From the NCBI RefSeq assembly GCF_014384905.1, contig NZ_JACRSV010000001.1, positions 124,001-188,000 on the forward strand: a DNA stretch of 64,000 nt, written 5' to 3'. The DNA is from Fumia xinanensis (GTDB lineage: Bacteria; Bacillota; Clostridia; Oscillospirales; Ruminococcaceae). Positions 34,200 to 41,692 of this stretch are shown here, in pieces. The translations under genes were made by a program, and so were the position numbers. The first letter of the stretch is position 1; every line of letters starts with the position of its first letter. Under the pieces are notes generated by a model. It was not told the origin of the DNA. It saw only the letters and a list, made by a program, of their open reading frames with translations, and did not search any database.

Positions 34200-35579
34200 T
34201 TGGTTTTCAGCAGTATTTTATTTTTGTTCCGGTTTATGCCGATTGCCTTTTTGATTTATTACTTGTCCCCTAAAAAAATGAAAAATTTCTCTTTGATGGT
34301 CCTAAGCCTCATTTTTTATGCCTGGGGGGAACCGAAATACCTGCCCATCATGCTTTTTTCCATCGTGCTGGACTATTCTTGTGGACTAGGTATGCGGCGG
34401 TTTAAAGACAATAAGGCACTCAGGAGGATGTTCCTGATTTTTTCCATGACCGGCAACTTGGGAATGCTGTTCTTCTTTAAATACACAAATTTCTTTATCG
34501 ATAATATAAACGGGCTGTTCGGTTTGGCGATTCCAGCTATGTCGCTGACACTGCCATTGGGCATCAGCTTTTATACCTTCCAGACCATGAGTTATTCCAT
34601 CGACGTCTATCGAGGCAAGGTTGAAGCGGAGACCAACATCATAAACTTCGGAGCGTTCGTTGTGCTGTTCCCTCAGCTGATCGCCGGACCAATCGTCAAA
34701 TATTCCGATATTTCAAATGAGCTTAAGAACCGGAGGATGAACCTCTGTCAAATTGAGGATGGCATCCGGCTGTTTATAATGGGACTTGGAAGCAAGGTGC
34801 TCATCGCCAACAATATCGGCGCCCTTTGGACCGAAGTGGAAGGCCTCAATGTGGCCGGCATCTCTTCGGGACTCGCTTGGCTGGGGATCATCGCTTTCTC
34901 CTTCCAGATTTATTTCGATTTTTCGGGGTATTCCCTCATGGCTATCGGATTGGGCAAAATGCTGGGCTTTGAGTTCCCGCAAAACTTCAACTACCCCTAT
35001 ATTTCCCGCAGTATCACCGAGTTTTGGCGCCGCTGGCATATGACCCTCAGTTCCTGGTTCCGGGAATATCTCTACATCCCTCTGGGCGGCAACCGGGTAA
35101 AGCCGCTGAGGATGTATTTTAACCTGTTGGTCGTGTGGGCCTGTACCGGCTTTTGGCACGGGGCAAGCTGGAATTTCGTGTTGTGGGGCCTATTTTTCTT
35201 TGTGGTGTTGGTCATTGAGAAAACGGTTTTGCTCAAATACCTGGAGAAAAGCAAATGCATTTCCCACATTTACGTCATTGTTTTGCTGCTTCTCAGCTGG
35301 ACGTTGTTCGCCATTACCGATTTTTCTCAGCTGGGGCTTTACTTCCAGAAGATGTTCGATTTCACAGGGGGCGTAGACTGGCTCTACTACCTGAGAAACT
35401 ATGGCGTAACGCTGATACTATGCTGCATCTTCTCGACACCGCTTTTGAAGAAGCTGTACGAGAAAAAAATACAGTATCATCCCATTCTCAAGACAGTGCT
35501 GTTGGCTGTGGTTCTCATCTTTTCGGTGGCCTATCTAGTCGACGCATCCTATAACCCATTTTTATATTTCAGATTCTAA
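34200..35579 (+). CDS. MBOAT-family O-acyltransferase (AlgI/DltB-like)
   Basis: A 459-residue membrane protein with about ten or more helices. It begins MVFSSILFLFRFMPIAFLIYY as AlgI-like proteins do, and has FWRRWHMTLSSWFREYLYIPLGGNR and the GFWHGASWNF motif with the catalytic His320. These proteins pass acetyl groups across the membrane onto a polysaccharide or teichoic acid. The start is TTG at 34,200 behind GAGGGAA, which yields the family N-terminus. The DHHW partner follows after 18 bases. Confidence 0.92.
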   Translation: MVFSSILFLFRFMPIAFLIYYLSPKKMKNFSLMVLSLIFYAWGEPKYLPIMLFSIVLDYSCGLGMRRFKDNKALRRMFLIFSMTGNLGMLFFFKYTNFFIDNINGLFGLAIPAMSLTLPLGISFYTFQTMSYSIDVYRGKVEAETNIINFGAFVVLFPQLIAGPIVKYSDISNELKNRRMNLCQIEDGIRLFIMGLGSKVLIANNIGALWTEVEGLNVAGISSGLAWLGIIAFSFQIYFDFSGYSLMAIGLGKMLGFEFPQNFNYPYISRSITEFWRRWHMTLSSWFREYLYIPLGGNRVKPLRMYFNLLVVWACTGFWHGASWNFVLWGLFFFVVLVIEKTVLLKYLEKSKCISHIYVIVLLLLSWTLFAITDFSQLGLYFQKMFDFTGGVDWLYYLRNYGVTLILCCIFSTPLLKKLYEKKIQYHPILKTVLLAVVLIFSVAYLVDASYNPFLYFRF

Positions 35580-35597
35580 CAAGGAGGCAGCCAATTT

Positions 35598-36734
35598 ATG
35601 AAACAGCGTGAACAAAACCGTTCCTGCCTCTGGCTGGTTTTACTGTTTGGGATTTTTATTGGGGTGTTTACAGTATGGGATTTGCTGACGCCGCCCAAAA
35701 ATTTTTCTGAATTTGAAAACCGGTATTTGAAGCAGCGTCCAACCTTTAGCTGGGAGGGCCTTATGGACAATAGCTATACCCAGGGCTACGAAGGCTTCAT
35801 CAATGACCAGTTCGTTTTGCGTAACCAGTGGATCGATTTAAAATCGAAGGCCGAGATCGGTCTTCTCAAGGTGGAGAACAACGGCATCGTGTACGGCAGA
35901 CAGAATATGATGTTTGCAAAATATCAATCTTTTGACCCGGCTCAGCTCGAGAAGAATCTTGGGTTTCTTGAAGAGTTCGCCCAGGGAAAAGACAGCCTGA
36001 CTCTTGCAGTCATTCCAAGCGCCTACGAAATTTATCCTGAAAACCTGCCCTATGGACTCAAACAGGTAAACCAGAAAAGCGAAATAGAGGCCATCTACAG
36101 CCGCTTGGGCACGCTGATGGAGACCGTTGACTTATATCCAACGCTGACGGAGAACAAGGAAAACTATATCTATTATCGTACCGACCACCACTGGACGACA
36201 GACGGTGCATATCTGGCTTACGTACAATATTGCAAAGAAAAAGGCCACACTCCGGTAAGCGTTGATACGCTCAGCCGAAAAGAGGTGGAAGGGTTTTACG
36301 GCACCTACTTCAATAAGAGCAAAAATACCTCCGCAAAGCCCGACACCCTTGCCTATTATGAGATTCCTATGGACAGCGTGACTATAGACGGGGTAGATAA
36401 GGAAGGATATTTAGATACTTCACAGTTCAAAAACCGGGACAAATACGCCGCTTTTCTTTATGGGAACAACGGTGTGACGGTGCTGAAAAGCGGAAACAAT
36501 CAAAACCATCAGGATGGAGAAACTTCTCGGATTTTAATCGTAAAGGATTCTTTTTCCAACTGTTTTGCGCCTTTTCTCACCTACAATTATGACGAAGTGT
36601 ATGTGGTGGATCTGCGCTCCTTCCCCAAGGGAATGACGGAGCTTTTGGAGAGCACCCCATTCGACGATATCCTCATTATGTACAATTTTATGAACCTAGA
36701 GTCGGACACCAACTTGTACCGGCTGAAATACTAG
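35598..36734 (+). CDS. DHHW-motif AlgX/AlgJ-like secreted acetyl-transfer protein
   Basis: A 378-residue protein with one N-terminal membrane helix (about 10-32) and an extracellular SGNH-like domain. The naming motif is DHHW at residues 196-199 (YRTDHHWTTDG), with RILIVKDSFSNCFAPFL near 315, which holds the expected Ser of the catalytic site. With the MBOAT protein it forms an AlgI-AlgJ-type pair that puts acetyl groups on an exported polymer. The polymer is not indicated: no glycan synthesis genes are adjacent. AAGGAGG precedes the ATG. Confidence 0.9.
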   Translation: MKQREQNRSCLWLVLLFGIFIGVFTVWDLLTPPKNFSEFENRYLKQRPTFSWEGLMDNSYTQGYEGFINDQFVLRNQWIDLKSKAEIGLLKVENNGIVYGRQNMMFAKYQSFDPAQLEKNLGFLEEFAQGKDSLTLAVIPSAYEIYPENLPYGLKQVNQKSEIEAIYSRLGTLMETVDLYPTLTENKENYIYYRTDHHWTTDGAYLAYVQYCKEKGHTPVSVDTLSRKEVEGFYGTYFNKSKNTSAKPDTLAYYEIPMDSVTIDGVDKEGYLDTSQFKNRDKYAAFLYGNNGVTVLKSGNNQNHQDGETSRILIVKDSFSNCFAPFLTYNYDEVYVVDLRSFPKGMTELLESTPFDDILIMYNFMNLESDTNLYRLKY

Positions 36735-36918
36735 CGATAAAAAATAGTATCGCTGCGGGCATGGAATGCCCGCAGAATGCCTGATAAAACAGGCATATGC
36801 AATCCATAACACGGATTACAGCTATTTTTTAACAATTTGCTTTTTCAAAAGGCGAATGCCATTTGAAGCCATCTGCGATGGAATTACCCGCAAAAATGCG
36901 GGTAAAGGAAAGCAAATT
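36733..36918. repeat. Block of nested hairpins with a cloverleaf-like part
   Basis: Almost every base is in a stem. Stems: 36,733-36,739/36,748-36,754; 36,753-36,762/36,766-36,775 (10 bp); 36,777-36,783/36,790-36,796; 36,801-36,805/36,813-36,817. Then a closed domain: outer stem 36,834-36,843/36,909-36,918 (10 bp) around three hairpins at 36,844-36,867, 36,869-36,881 and 36,884-36,905 (9 bp). It lies between convergent genes. It may be a MITE or REP-like element, or a structured RNA; it is not a tRNA (stem lengths and conserved bases do not fit). Confidence 0.6.
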
Positions 36919-36933
36919 ATAAAATGAATAAAG

Positions 36934-36965
36934 AAAGCGGCAGACGCAAGTTCGTCTGCCGCTTT
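36934..36965 (-). terminator. Terminator of the LysR operon
   Basis: Thirteen-pair stem AAAGCGGCAGACG (36,934-36,946) / CGTCTGCCGCTTT (36,953-36,965). It begins just after the LysR stop on the minus strand and is followed there by a T-rich run. Confidence 0.88.
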
Positions 36966-36966
36966 G

Positions 36967-37854
36967 TTATGCTAATGGATCGGTTTGTTCCCGGCAGAGC
37001 TCAATAAATGCCTGCAGCGCTGCGGAAAGGTATTTGTTTTTATGGTAGATGATAGAGAATTTTCGCTTGAGCTGCAAATCTTTTACTGGTATTTTTTGTA
37101 GGTCGCCGGCCTTAAGCTCACTGCCTACCAGGCGAGAGGGAAGTACTGAGATGCCGATATTCATCATCACTGCGTTGAGAATAGCTTGGGTGCTGATGCA
37201 CTCCCAGTGGGGCTTTACAGACAAGTTGTGGAGCATCATGGCGTTGTCGAAAAGCTGTCTTGTCCCGCTTCCCATTTCCCGGAGGATCAACGGTTCTCGG
37301 ATCAGTTCTTCGGCGGAGACCTCCTTTTTATGCCCCAGAGGGTTGTCTTTTGCGCAGATGACCAAAAGCTCGTCATCCAAAAATGGGGAGACGATCAACT
37401 GGTCCGAGTGGGGAATTCCTTCGATGAGGGCCAGATCCAATTCGTTGCCCAAGACCATTTTCTCAAGAATGTCGGAGTTTTCCACCGTTGCCGACAGGGA
37501 AAGGTGAGGAAAAGTATTTTCAAATTTCTGTGCGTAGAAGGGCAGCAGGCAGGTGCCGATGGTGACGCTGGCTCCTACTCGAATAATACCAGAGGCCTCG
37601 GCATTTTTAACGCCTTTTTCCATTTCGTCAAAGAGAGCGGTAATATGTCGGGCATATCCCAAAACCTGTTCCCCTGCTTTGGTCAGGTAGAGTTTGCGGG
37701 AAATCCGGTCAAAGAGGCGGACGCCGTAATATTCTTCCAGTTCGCTGATAGCGAGACTGACCGATGGCTGGGCAATGTAAAGTGCCTCCGATGCCTTCGT
37801 GATGGTCTTATGGTCGCAGACGGCGACAAAAATCTTTAAGTGCCGCAGGGTCAT
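36967..37854 (-). CDS. LysR-family transcriptional regulator
   Basis: A 295-residue regulator. The N-terminal winged helix-turn-helix (MTLRHLKIFVAVCDHKTITKASEALYIAQPSVSLAISELE as first part) is typical, and the effector domain follows (VGASVTIGTCLLP; ELDLALIEG; DDELLVICAKDNPLG; ILREMGSGTRQLFD). The LRREMGSGTR segment suggests a CysB/CysL-like effector pocket. The ATG at 37,854 has AGGAGG upstream and overlaps the stop of the preceding gene by ATGA. No divergent target gene is next to it, unusual for LysR. Confidence 0.92.
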   Translation of the reverse strand: MTLRHLKIFVAVCDHKTITKASEALYIAQPSVSLAISELEEYYGVRLFDRISRKLYLTKAGEQVLGYARHITALFDEMEKGVKNAEASGIIRVGASVTIGTCLLPFYAQKFENTFPHLSLSATVENSDILEKMVLGNELDLALIEGIPHSDQLIVSPFLDDELLVICAKDNPLGHKKEVSAEELIREPLILREMGSGTRQLFDNAMMLHNLSVKPHWECISTQAILNAVMMNIGISVLPSRLVGSELKAGDLQKIPVKDLQLKRKFSIIYHKNKYLSAALQAFIELCREQTDPLA

Positions 37855-38606
37855 GGTGTTACCTCCTTCTTGGCAGTGATTTCGTATAAAAAGCAGCGTC
37901 CCTGTTTGCCGACGCGTTGGATAATACCCAGCCGATACAACAGATTGACGGTACATTGGGTGGCCTTGGGCGGGATGGCCGCAGCTTTGCGAAAATCCGC
38001 TGTCGTAAAGGGTGTTGGCAGGCCTCTCGGCAGGAGAATGCGATAATCCTCCAACCGATCGAGAGAGATTTCACCCAAAAAGGAAATGGGGATTCGATCG
38101 CAGCGGGCAGATCCTCGTTTCCCGCCGTTTCCCCAGCCGTTTTGATAGCGGTATTCCTCCAATTCCAGCAGGACGATTTTCAGATGAAGGCGGGGATGTC
38201 CCAAAAAGTTACGGATTTTATAAAACTCAGTGCAGGAGTCCTGGAGCTTGCCCCTGCGGGGAGATTTCCGACGGGGGGAGATAGCGCCAGTTTCCGAATC
38301 GATCCAGCTGAGCCATTTGACAGCCGCCACTGGATAGACCACTGTAACATCGCAGACCTCCAGAAATGCGGAAAGTTTTTTGCGGAGCCTGTCAAAGCCT
38401 TGGGTCTGAATTTCGATGATTCCGTTTTCCCCCACGATGTCCGCCACGTATCCTCCAATTTTCGTCTCGTGGTTTTCCTCCTGAGGTTCGTAACCGTATT
38501 TCAGTACGGCGTGGAGCGTTTTTTCCCCTAGTGTTCCGATGCCCAGAGCCTGCTGATTGCCGTCCCGTACCCGCCGGCAGGCTTGTTTAAATGTTTCTTC
38601 ATTCAT
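37851..38606 (-). CDS. Conserved protein, possible PD-(D/E)XK-like nuclease fold with C-terminal winged helix
   Basis: A 251-residue soluble protein I cannot assign. Residues 28-67 hold GEKTLHAVLKYGYE, HETKIGGYVADIVGENGIIEIQT: an Asp (56) and Glu-x-Gln (65-67) after a Glu (28) resemble a PD-(D/E)XK core with EXQ instead of EXK. A basic middle (RRKSPRRGK) follows, and the last 55 residues look like a winged helix (FTTADFRKAAAIPP...LYRLGIIQRV). Four-base overlap with the LysR gene means coupled translation. AGAGAGGGA precedes the ATG. The nuclease idea is an inference from motif spacing only. Confidence 0.6.
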   Translation of the reverse strand: MNEETFKQACRRVRDGNQQALGIGTLGEKTLHAVLKYGYEPQEENHETKIGGYVADIVGENGIIEIQTQGFDRLRKKLSAFLEVCDVTVVYPVAAVKWLSWIDSETGAISPRRKSPRRGKLQDSCTEFYKIRNFLGHPRLHLKIVLLELEEYRYQNGWGNGGKRGSARCDRIPISFLGEISLDRLEDYRILLPRGLPTPFTTADFRKAAAIPPKATQCTVNLLYRLGIIQRVGKQGRCFLYEITAKKEVTP

Positions 38607-38631
38607 CCAAATCCCTCTCTGTGTGTGATGG

Positions 38632-39198
38632 TTACGCCACCAATTCTTCCCTGGGGAAAGCGCCGATATAGGTCACCTTGGTTTGATCGATTCCGCTGAT
38701 TTTAAATCGCATTTTACAGCTCACGTCGTCTCCGGATAAGTAAAACACGTTCATCCCTTTTTTAAGCGTCACTTCTTTTGTGGTCCAAAGGCCCTCATAA
38801 GCCGGATCGGTCGCACTTTTTAAATCAAAGGTGGTCCTTTCGCCGTCTTCCATGCAATATCCCAGTGTGACGCCCGGCTCATCGTGGGTGGTATAAGTAA
38901 AATTCATCCTCACATTCATTTCTTCCTGCGCCTCAATATACAAGAATATCGCGTCGGTTTCCGAAAGGGATACATCAAAGGCTCCGGTGATTGGATCTCC
39001 ATTTTTTGCGGTAATAGAGCGGAAAATGCTGGTTTGGTTCCCAGCAGTTTTTTGTTGTTTAGAGGATTCCCCCGATTCGATCTGTGAAACAGAGCTTTGG
39101 GTATCGGAGAGGGAAGATGACAAATCCTCTATAATGGAACATGCGGTCATTCCGACGCAACACAGAGCGCCAATAAAAACACAAATAGCTTTTTTCAT
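38632..39198 (-). CDS. Putative lipoprotein, unknown function
   Basis: A 188-residue protein: signal MKKAICVFIGALCCVGMTAC with the lipid-modified Cys at about residue 20, a Ser/Gln-rich linker, then a compact domain (about 55-188) without recognised motifs (FDVSLSETDAIFLYIEAQEEMNVRMNF; GMNVFYLSGDDVSCKMRFKI), probably a beta-sandwich. First gene of a leftward operon with the nuclease-like protein and LysR. ATG at 39,198 follows AGGCGGG; the frame is open further upstream but that part crosses the promoter. Confidence 0.65.
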   Translation of the reverse strand: MKKAICVFIGALCCVGMTACSIIEDLSSSLSDTQSSVSQIESGESSKQQKTAGNQTSIFRSITAKNGDPITGAFDVSLSETDAIFLYIEAQEEMNVRMNFTYTTHDEPGVTLGYCMEDGERTTFDLKSATDPAYEGLWTTKEVTLKKGMNVFYLSGDDVSCKMRFKISGIDQTKVTYIGAFPREELVA

Positions 39199-39319
39199 GG
39201 TCAAACCCGCCTTTCTTTTATATAGGTAACGATTTGACCGGACAGGTTTTTTCAGAAGGAAGATTTTAAAAGCTTTGTTGACAGTCAAAAAGGCAATTGT
39301 TCCGTTTGCTTGTGAGGTT

Positions 39320-39348
39320 ATTATACCATGTATTCCCATAATCGGCAA
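39320..39348 (-). promoter_or_regulatory. Promoter of the lipoprotein-LysR operon (leftward)
   Basis: Minus strand TTGCCG (39,343-39,348), 17-base spacer, TATAAT (39,320-39,325). Its -35 touches the -35 of the opposite promoter. Confidence 0.7.
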
Positions 39349-39377
39349 TTGGAGAAACGAAGGAATTGTGGTACAAT
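39349..39377 (+). promoter_or_regulatory. Promoter of the DUF45 metallopeptidase gene
   Basis: TTGGAG (39,349-39,354), 17-base spacer, TACAAT (39,372-39,377). Back to back with the leftward promoter, so polymerases would compete. Confidence 0.65.
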
Positions 39378-39407
39378 GATGGAAGACTAAAATACAGAGG
39401 TGCCATT

Positions 39408-40082
39408 ATGATCCCTTATCAGCTGATTCGCTCTAAACGAAAAACCATAGCAGTTTCCATTACAAAAGACGCTCGGGTGGAAGTGCGGGCGCCGATGCGG
39501 GCCTCCGTTTCGTTTATCGAAGGATTCCTTGCCGAAAAAGAACCGTGGATTCGGGACCATTTAGAACAGCGAAAGCGAGAACTTTTAAAGCAGACAAAAT
39601 TTTCGGTAGGAGATGGGAGTGCGCTTTTGTATCTCGGTCAGGAATATCCGGTATATCTGTCATCCGAGCACAAAAGTCCCTTTTTTGATGGAAAGCGGTT
39701 TCTCCTGCCCCAAAAGGATTTTTCCGAAAACAAACCGCTGATAATTGGGCTGTATAAAAGCCTCGCTAAGGGCTGCATCGGCGAAAAAGTAAGGTTTTAC
39801 AGCAAACTGGTCGGTGTGACGCCGTCGGCGGTGAAAGTGGGGAGCGCCAATACCAGATGGGGGAGCTGTTCCGGTAAAAACAGCCTGAATTTTACCTGGA
39901 AGCTCATTTTGGCTTCCGAGGCGGCGGTGGATTACGTCGTCGTCCATGAGCTTTGCCACATCTTACAGCACAACCATTCGGCACGATTTTGGCAGGAAGT
40001 AGGGCGGGTACTGCCGGACTACAAGGAGCGGGAAAAGCTTCTACGGCAACTGCAAAAGCGCCTTGTCATGGAAGATTGGTAA
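39408..40082 (+). CDS. YgjP-like (DUF45) metallopeptidase
   Basis: A 224-residue protein with the M48-related DUF45 domain: ANTRWGSCSGKNSLNFTWKLILA followed by VVVHELCHILQHNHSARFWQEVGRVLPDY, which contains the zinc HExxH (HELCH). Conserved Arg and Tyr/Lys residues of the family are present. Cellular role unknown; some relatives act as toxin-associated or quality-control proteases. The ATG at 39,408 follows AGAGGTG and lies downstream of the promoter; an earlier in-frame start is upstream of the likely transcription start. Confidence 0.88.
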   Translation: MIPYQLIRSKRKTIAVSITKDARVEVRAPMRASVSFIEGFLAEKEPWIRDHLEQRKRELLKQTKFSVGDGSALLYLGQEYPVYLSSEHKSPFFDGKRFLLPQKDFSENKPLIIGLYKSLAKGCIGEKVRFYSKLVGVTPSAVKVGSANTRWGSCSGKNSLNFTWKLILASEAAVDYVVVHELCHILQHNHSARFWQEVGRVLPDYKEREKLLRQLQKRLVMEDW

Positions 40083-40089
40083 AAAGGGC

Positions 40090-40118
40090 TTGCAAATGCA
40101 GTTTTTTTGCGTTAAAAT
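40090..40118 (+). promoter_or_regulatory. Promoter of the hydrogenase maturation leader
   Basis: TTGCAA (40,090-40,095), 17-base spacer, TAAAAT (40,113-40,118). A leader of about 260 bases would precede the TM1266 gene. Confidence 0.6.
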
Positions 40119-40124
40119 AAAAAC

Positions 40125-40302
40125 AAACGGGCGGATGGATTTCATCTGTGTGTCGGTTCTTTCAAAATTTTGATTTCTGACCCAATTGCAAGGATTGTCC
40201 GAGCAAACGGAACAGTATCGTCATAGGATTTCTCCTATAATAGGGGGATTTTTGCCCATATGATTGTACGCTCCTTTTTGCTTTGGCAAAAAGGAGTTTT
40301 TA
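40125..40302 (+). promoter_or_regulatory. Leader with terminator ahead of the hyd operon
   Basis: About 145 bases of leader ending in a strong terminator: CTCCTTTTTG (40,271-40,280) / CAAAAAGGAG (40,287-40,296), then TTTTTA. The leader also holds CTCCTAT/ATAGGGG (near 40,234-40,246), and its TTTCTCCT (40,228-40,235) could pair with the AGGAG arm of the terminator as an antiterminator. This is the layout of a riboswitch or attenuator, though a free small RNA is possible. I recognise no known class. Confidence 0.5.
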
Positions 40303-40383
40303 TTTTTTGATCGGAAACCAGGATGAATGCGCGTTGGCCGGGGAGTGCGGTGACGGAATGCTCCAGAAAGGAAGGATAACTTT

Positions 40384-40629
40384 ATGGAAAAACGGCTGGG
40401 GGTCGTTGGGATCGTAGTGGAGGACAACAGCATGTCCGATGAAATCAACAATTTGCTTCATCAGTACAGCAAAATCATTGCTGGAAGAATGGGCTTGCCC
40501 TATCGGGAACGGCAGGTGGCGGTGATTTCCCTCATCGTTGACGGGACGATGGACGAGATCAGCGCCATGACTGGAAAGCTGGGGAAACTTTCGGGTGTTT
40601 CGGTCAAATCGGCCATTTCGAAAGGATAG
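40384..40629 (+). CDS. TM1266-family iron-only hydrogenase system regulator
   Basis: An 81-residue ACT/NikR-C-like protein: KRLGVVGIVVEDNSMSDEINNLLHQYSKIIAGRMGLPY then VAVISLIVDGTMDEISAMTGKLGKLSGVSVKSA. This family (hyd_TM1266) is encoded with [FeFe]-hydrogenase genes across anaerobes and is thought to be regulatory; its ligand is unknown to me. It has no DNA-binding domain of its own. First gene of the maturation operon, three bases before hydE. AAAGGAAGG precedes the ATG. Confidence 0.9.
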   Translation: MEKRLGVVGIVVEDNSMSDEINNLLHQYSKIIAGRMGLPYRERQVAVISLIVDGTMDEISAMTGKLGKLSGVSVKSAISKG

Positions 40630-40632
40630 GAT

Positions 40633-41640
40633 ATGAGCGGTATTACCGATAATTTAGAGAAGATTTTTGAAACAGAAAATTTGACACCTGACCTGCTTGT
40701 CCCAGTTTTGGAGGCGGAGGGTTCACAACTAAGTGAACTTTTTGAATTCGCCGACCAGGTGCGGAGGCAATATTGCGGGGACACGGTGCACATCCGGGCG
40801 ATTCTTGAGTTTTCAAACCATTGCCGCTGTGACTGCGCCTACTGCGGGTTGTTCGCTGGAAACAAAAATCTCACTCGCTTTCGGATGACGCCGGAGGAAA
40901 TCGTCGGGGCAGCACAGCTGGCAGCAAAGGCCGGGTACCGGACGCTGGTGCTCCAGAGCGGGGAGGATTTGTGGTACAGCAAGGAACGCATGGGGGAGAT
41001 TATCCGAGAAATCAAGGCTGAAACCGGGCTCGTTTTGACCTTGAGCGTGGGGGAGCGGCCTTTTGACGACTATGCCTATTGGAAGAGTTGCGGCGCCGAC
41101 CGGTTCCTCATCAAGCATGAGACGGCGGATCGGGCGCTCTACGACTGGTATCACCCCCACAGCGATTACCAGCAGCGATTCAGCTGCCAAAAAGAGCTGA
41201 GCCGGCTTGGTTACGAGCTGGGGAGCGGGTTTATGGTTGGTTTGCCCGGACAGACAGTGGAGACTCTTGCAAAAGATATTCTTCATTTGAAGGAGCTAAG
41301 GGTGACTATGGCGGGTATTGGGCCTTACATTTGCCATCCTGGGACTAGGCTGCGGGGCAGCCGGGACGGCAGCGCTGAGCTGACCCTCAAGGCGGTAGCT
41401 TTGTCCCGTATCGTGTTAAAAGATGCGTATCTGCCTTCTACGACGGCTCTGAACATCAAAGGCGGCCTGCGGGATGCCTTAAATTGCGGGGCCAACGTCA
41501 TCATGCAGAAGGTGACTCCATACCAGTATCGGGAGCTGTACGATATCTATCCTGGCAGGGAGACGAAAGATATGGACTTTAAAAAGCAGTTGGACGATTT
41601 GAAGTGTGCCTTGGCCCAGATGGGAAGAACAGGTGTGTAA
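40633..41640 (+). CDS. hydE: [FeFe]-hydrogenase maturation radical SAM enzyme HydE
   Basis: A 335-residue radical SAM enzyme. Cluster cysteines 64, 68 and 71 lie in NHCRCDCAYCG (C-x3-C-x2-C). Other landmarks: GYRTLVLQSGEDLWYS, LTLSVGER, LIKHETAD, and GIGPYICHPGT. HydE helps build the H-cluster, probably acting on the HydG product to form the dithiomethylamine bridge precursor. It is in an operon with hydG and hydF, which confirms the call over the related BioB or ThiH. Confidence 0.96.
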   Translation: MSGITDNLEKIFETENLTPDLLVPVLEAEGSQLSELFEFADQVRRQYCGDTVHIRAILEFSNHCRCDCAYCGLFAGNKNLTRFRMTPEEIVGAAQLAAKAGYRTLVLQSGEDLWYSKERMGEIIREIKAETGLVLTLSVGERPFDDYAYWKSCGADRFLIKHETADRALYDWYHPHSDYQQRFSCQKELSRLGYELGSGFMVGLPGQTVETLAKDILHLKELRVTMAGIGPYICHPGTRLRGSRDGSAELTLKAVALSRIVLKDAYLPSTTALNIKGGLRDALNCGANVIMQKVTPYQYRELYDIYPGRETKDMDFKKQLDDLKCALAQMGRTGV

Positions 41641-41692
41641 GACTTAATATTTTCAAAAGTTTATTGTTACAATTGATAAGGAGACGAGCAAA

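Noticed and set aside
36834..36918. A tRNA reading of the cloverleaf-like domain
   Set aside because: The outer stem is 10 bp, the arms are 9-10, 5 and 9 bp, and the T-loop and D-loop consensus bases are absent.
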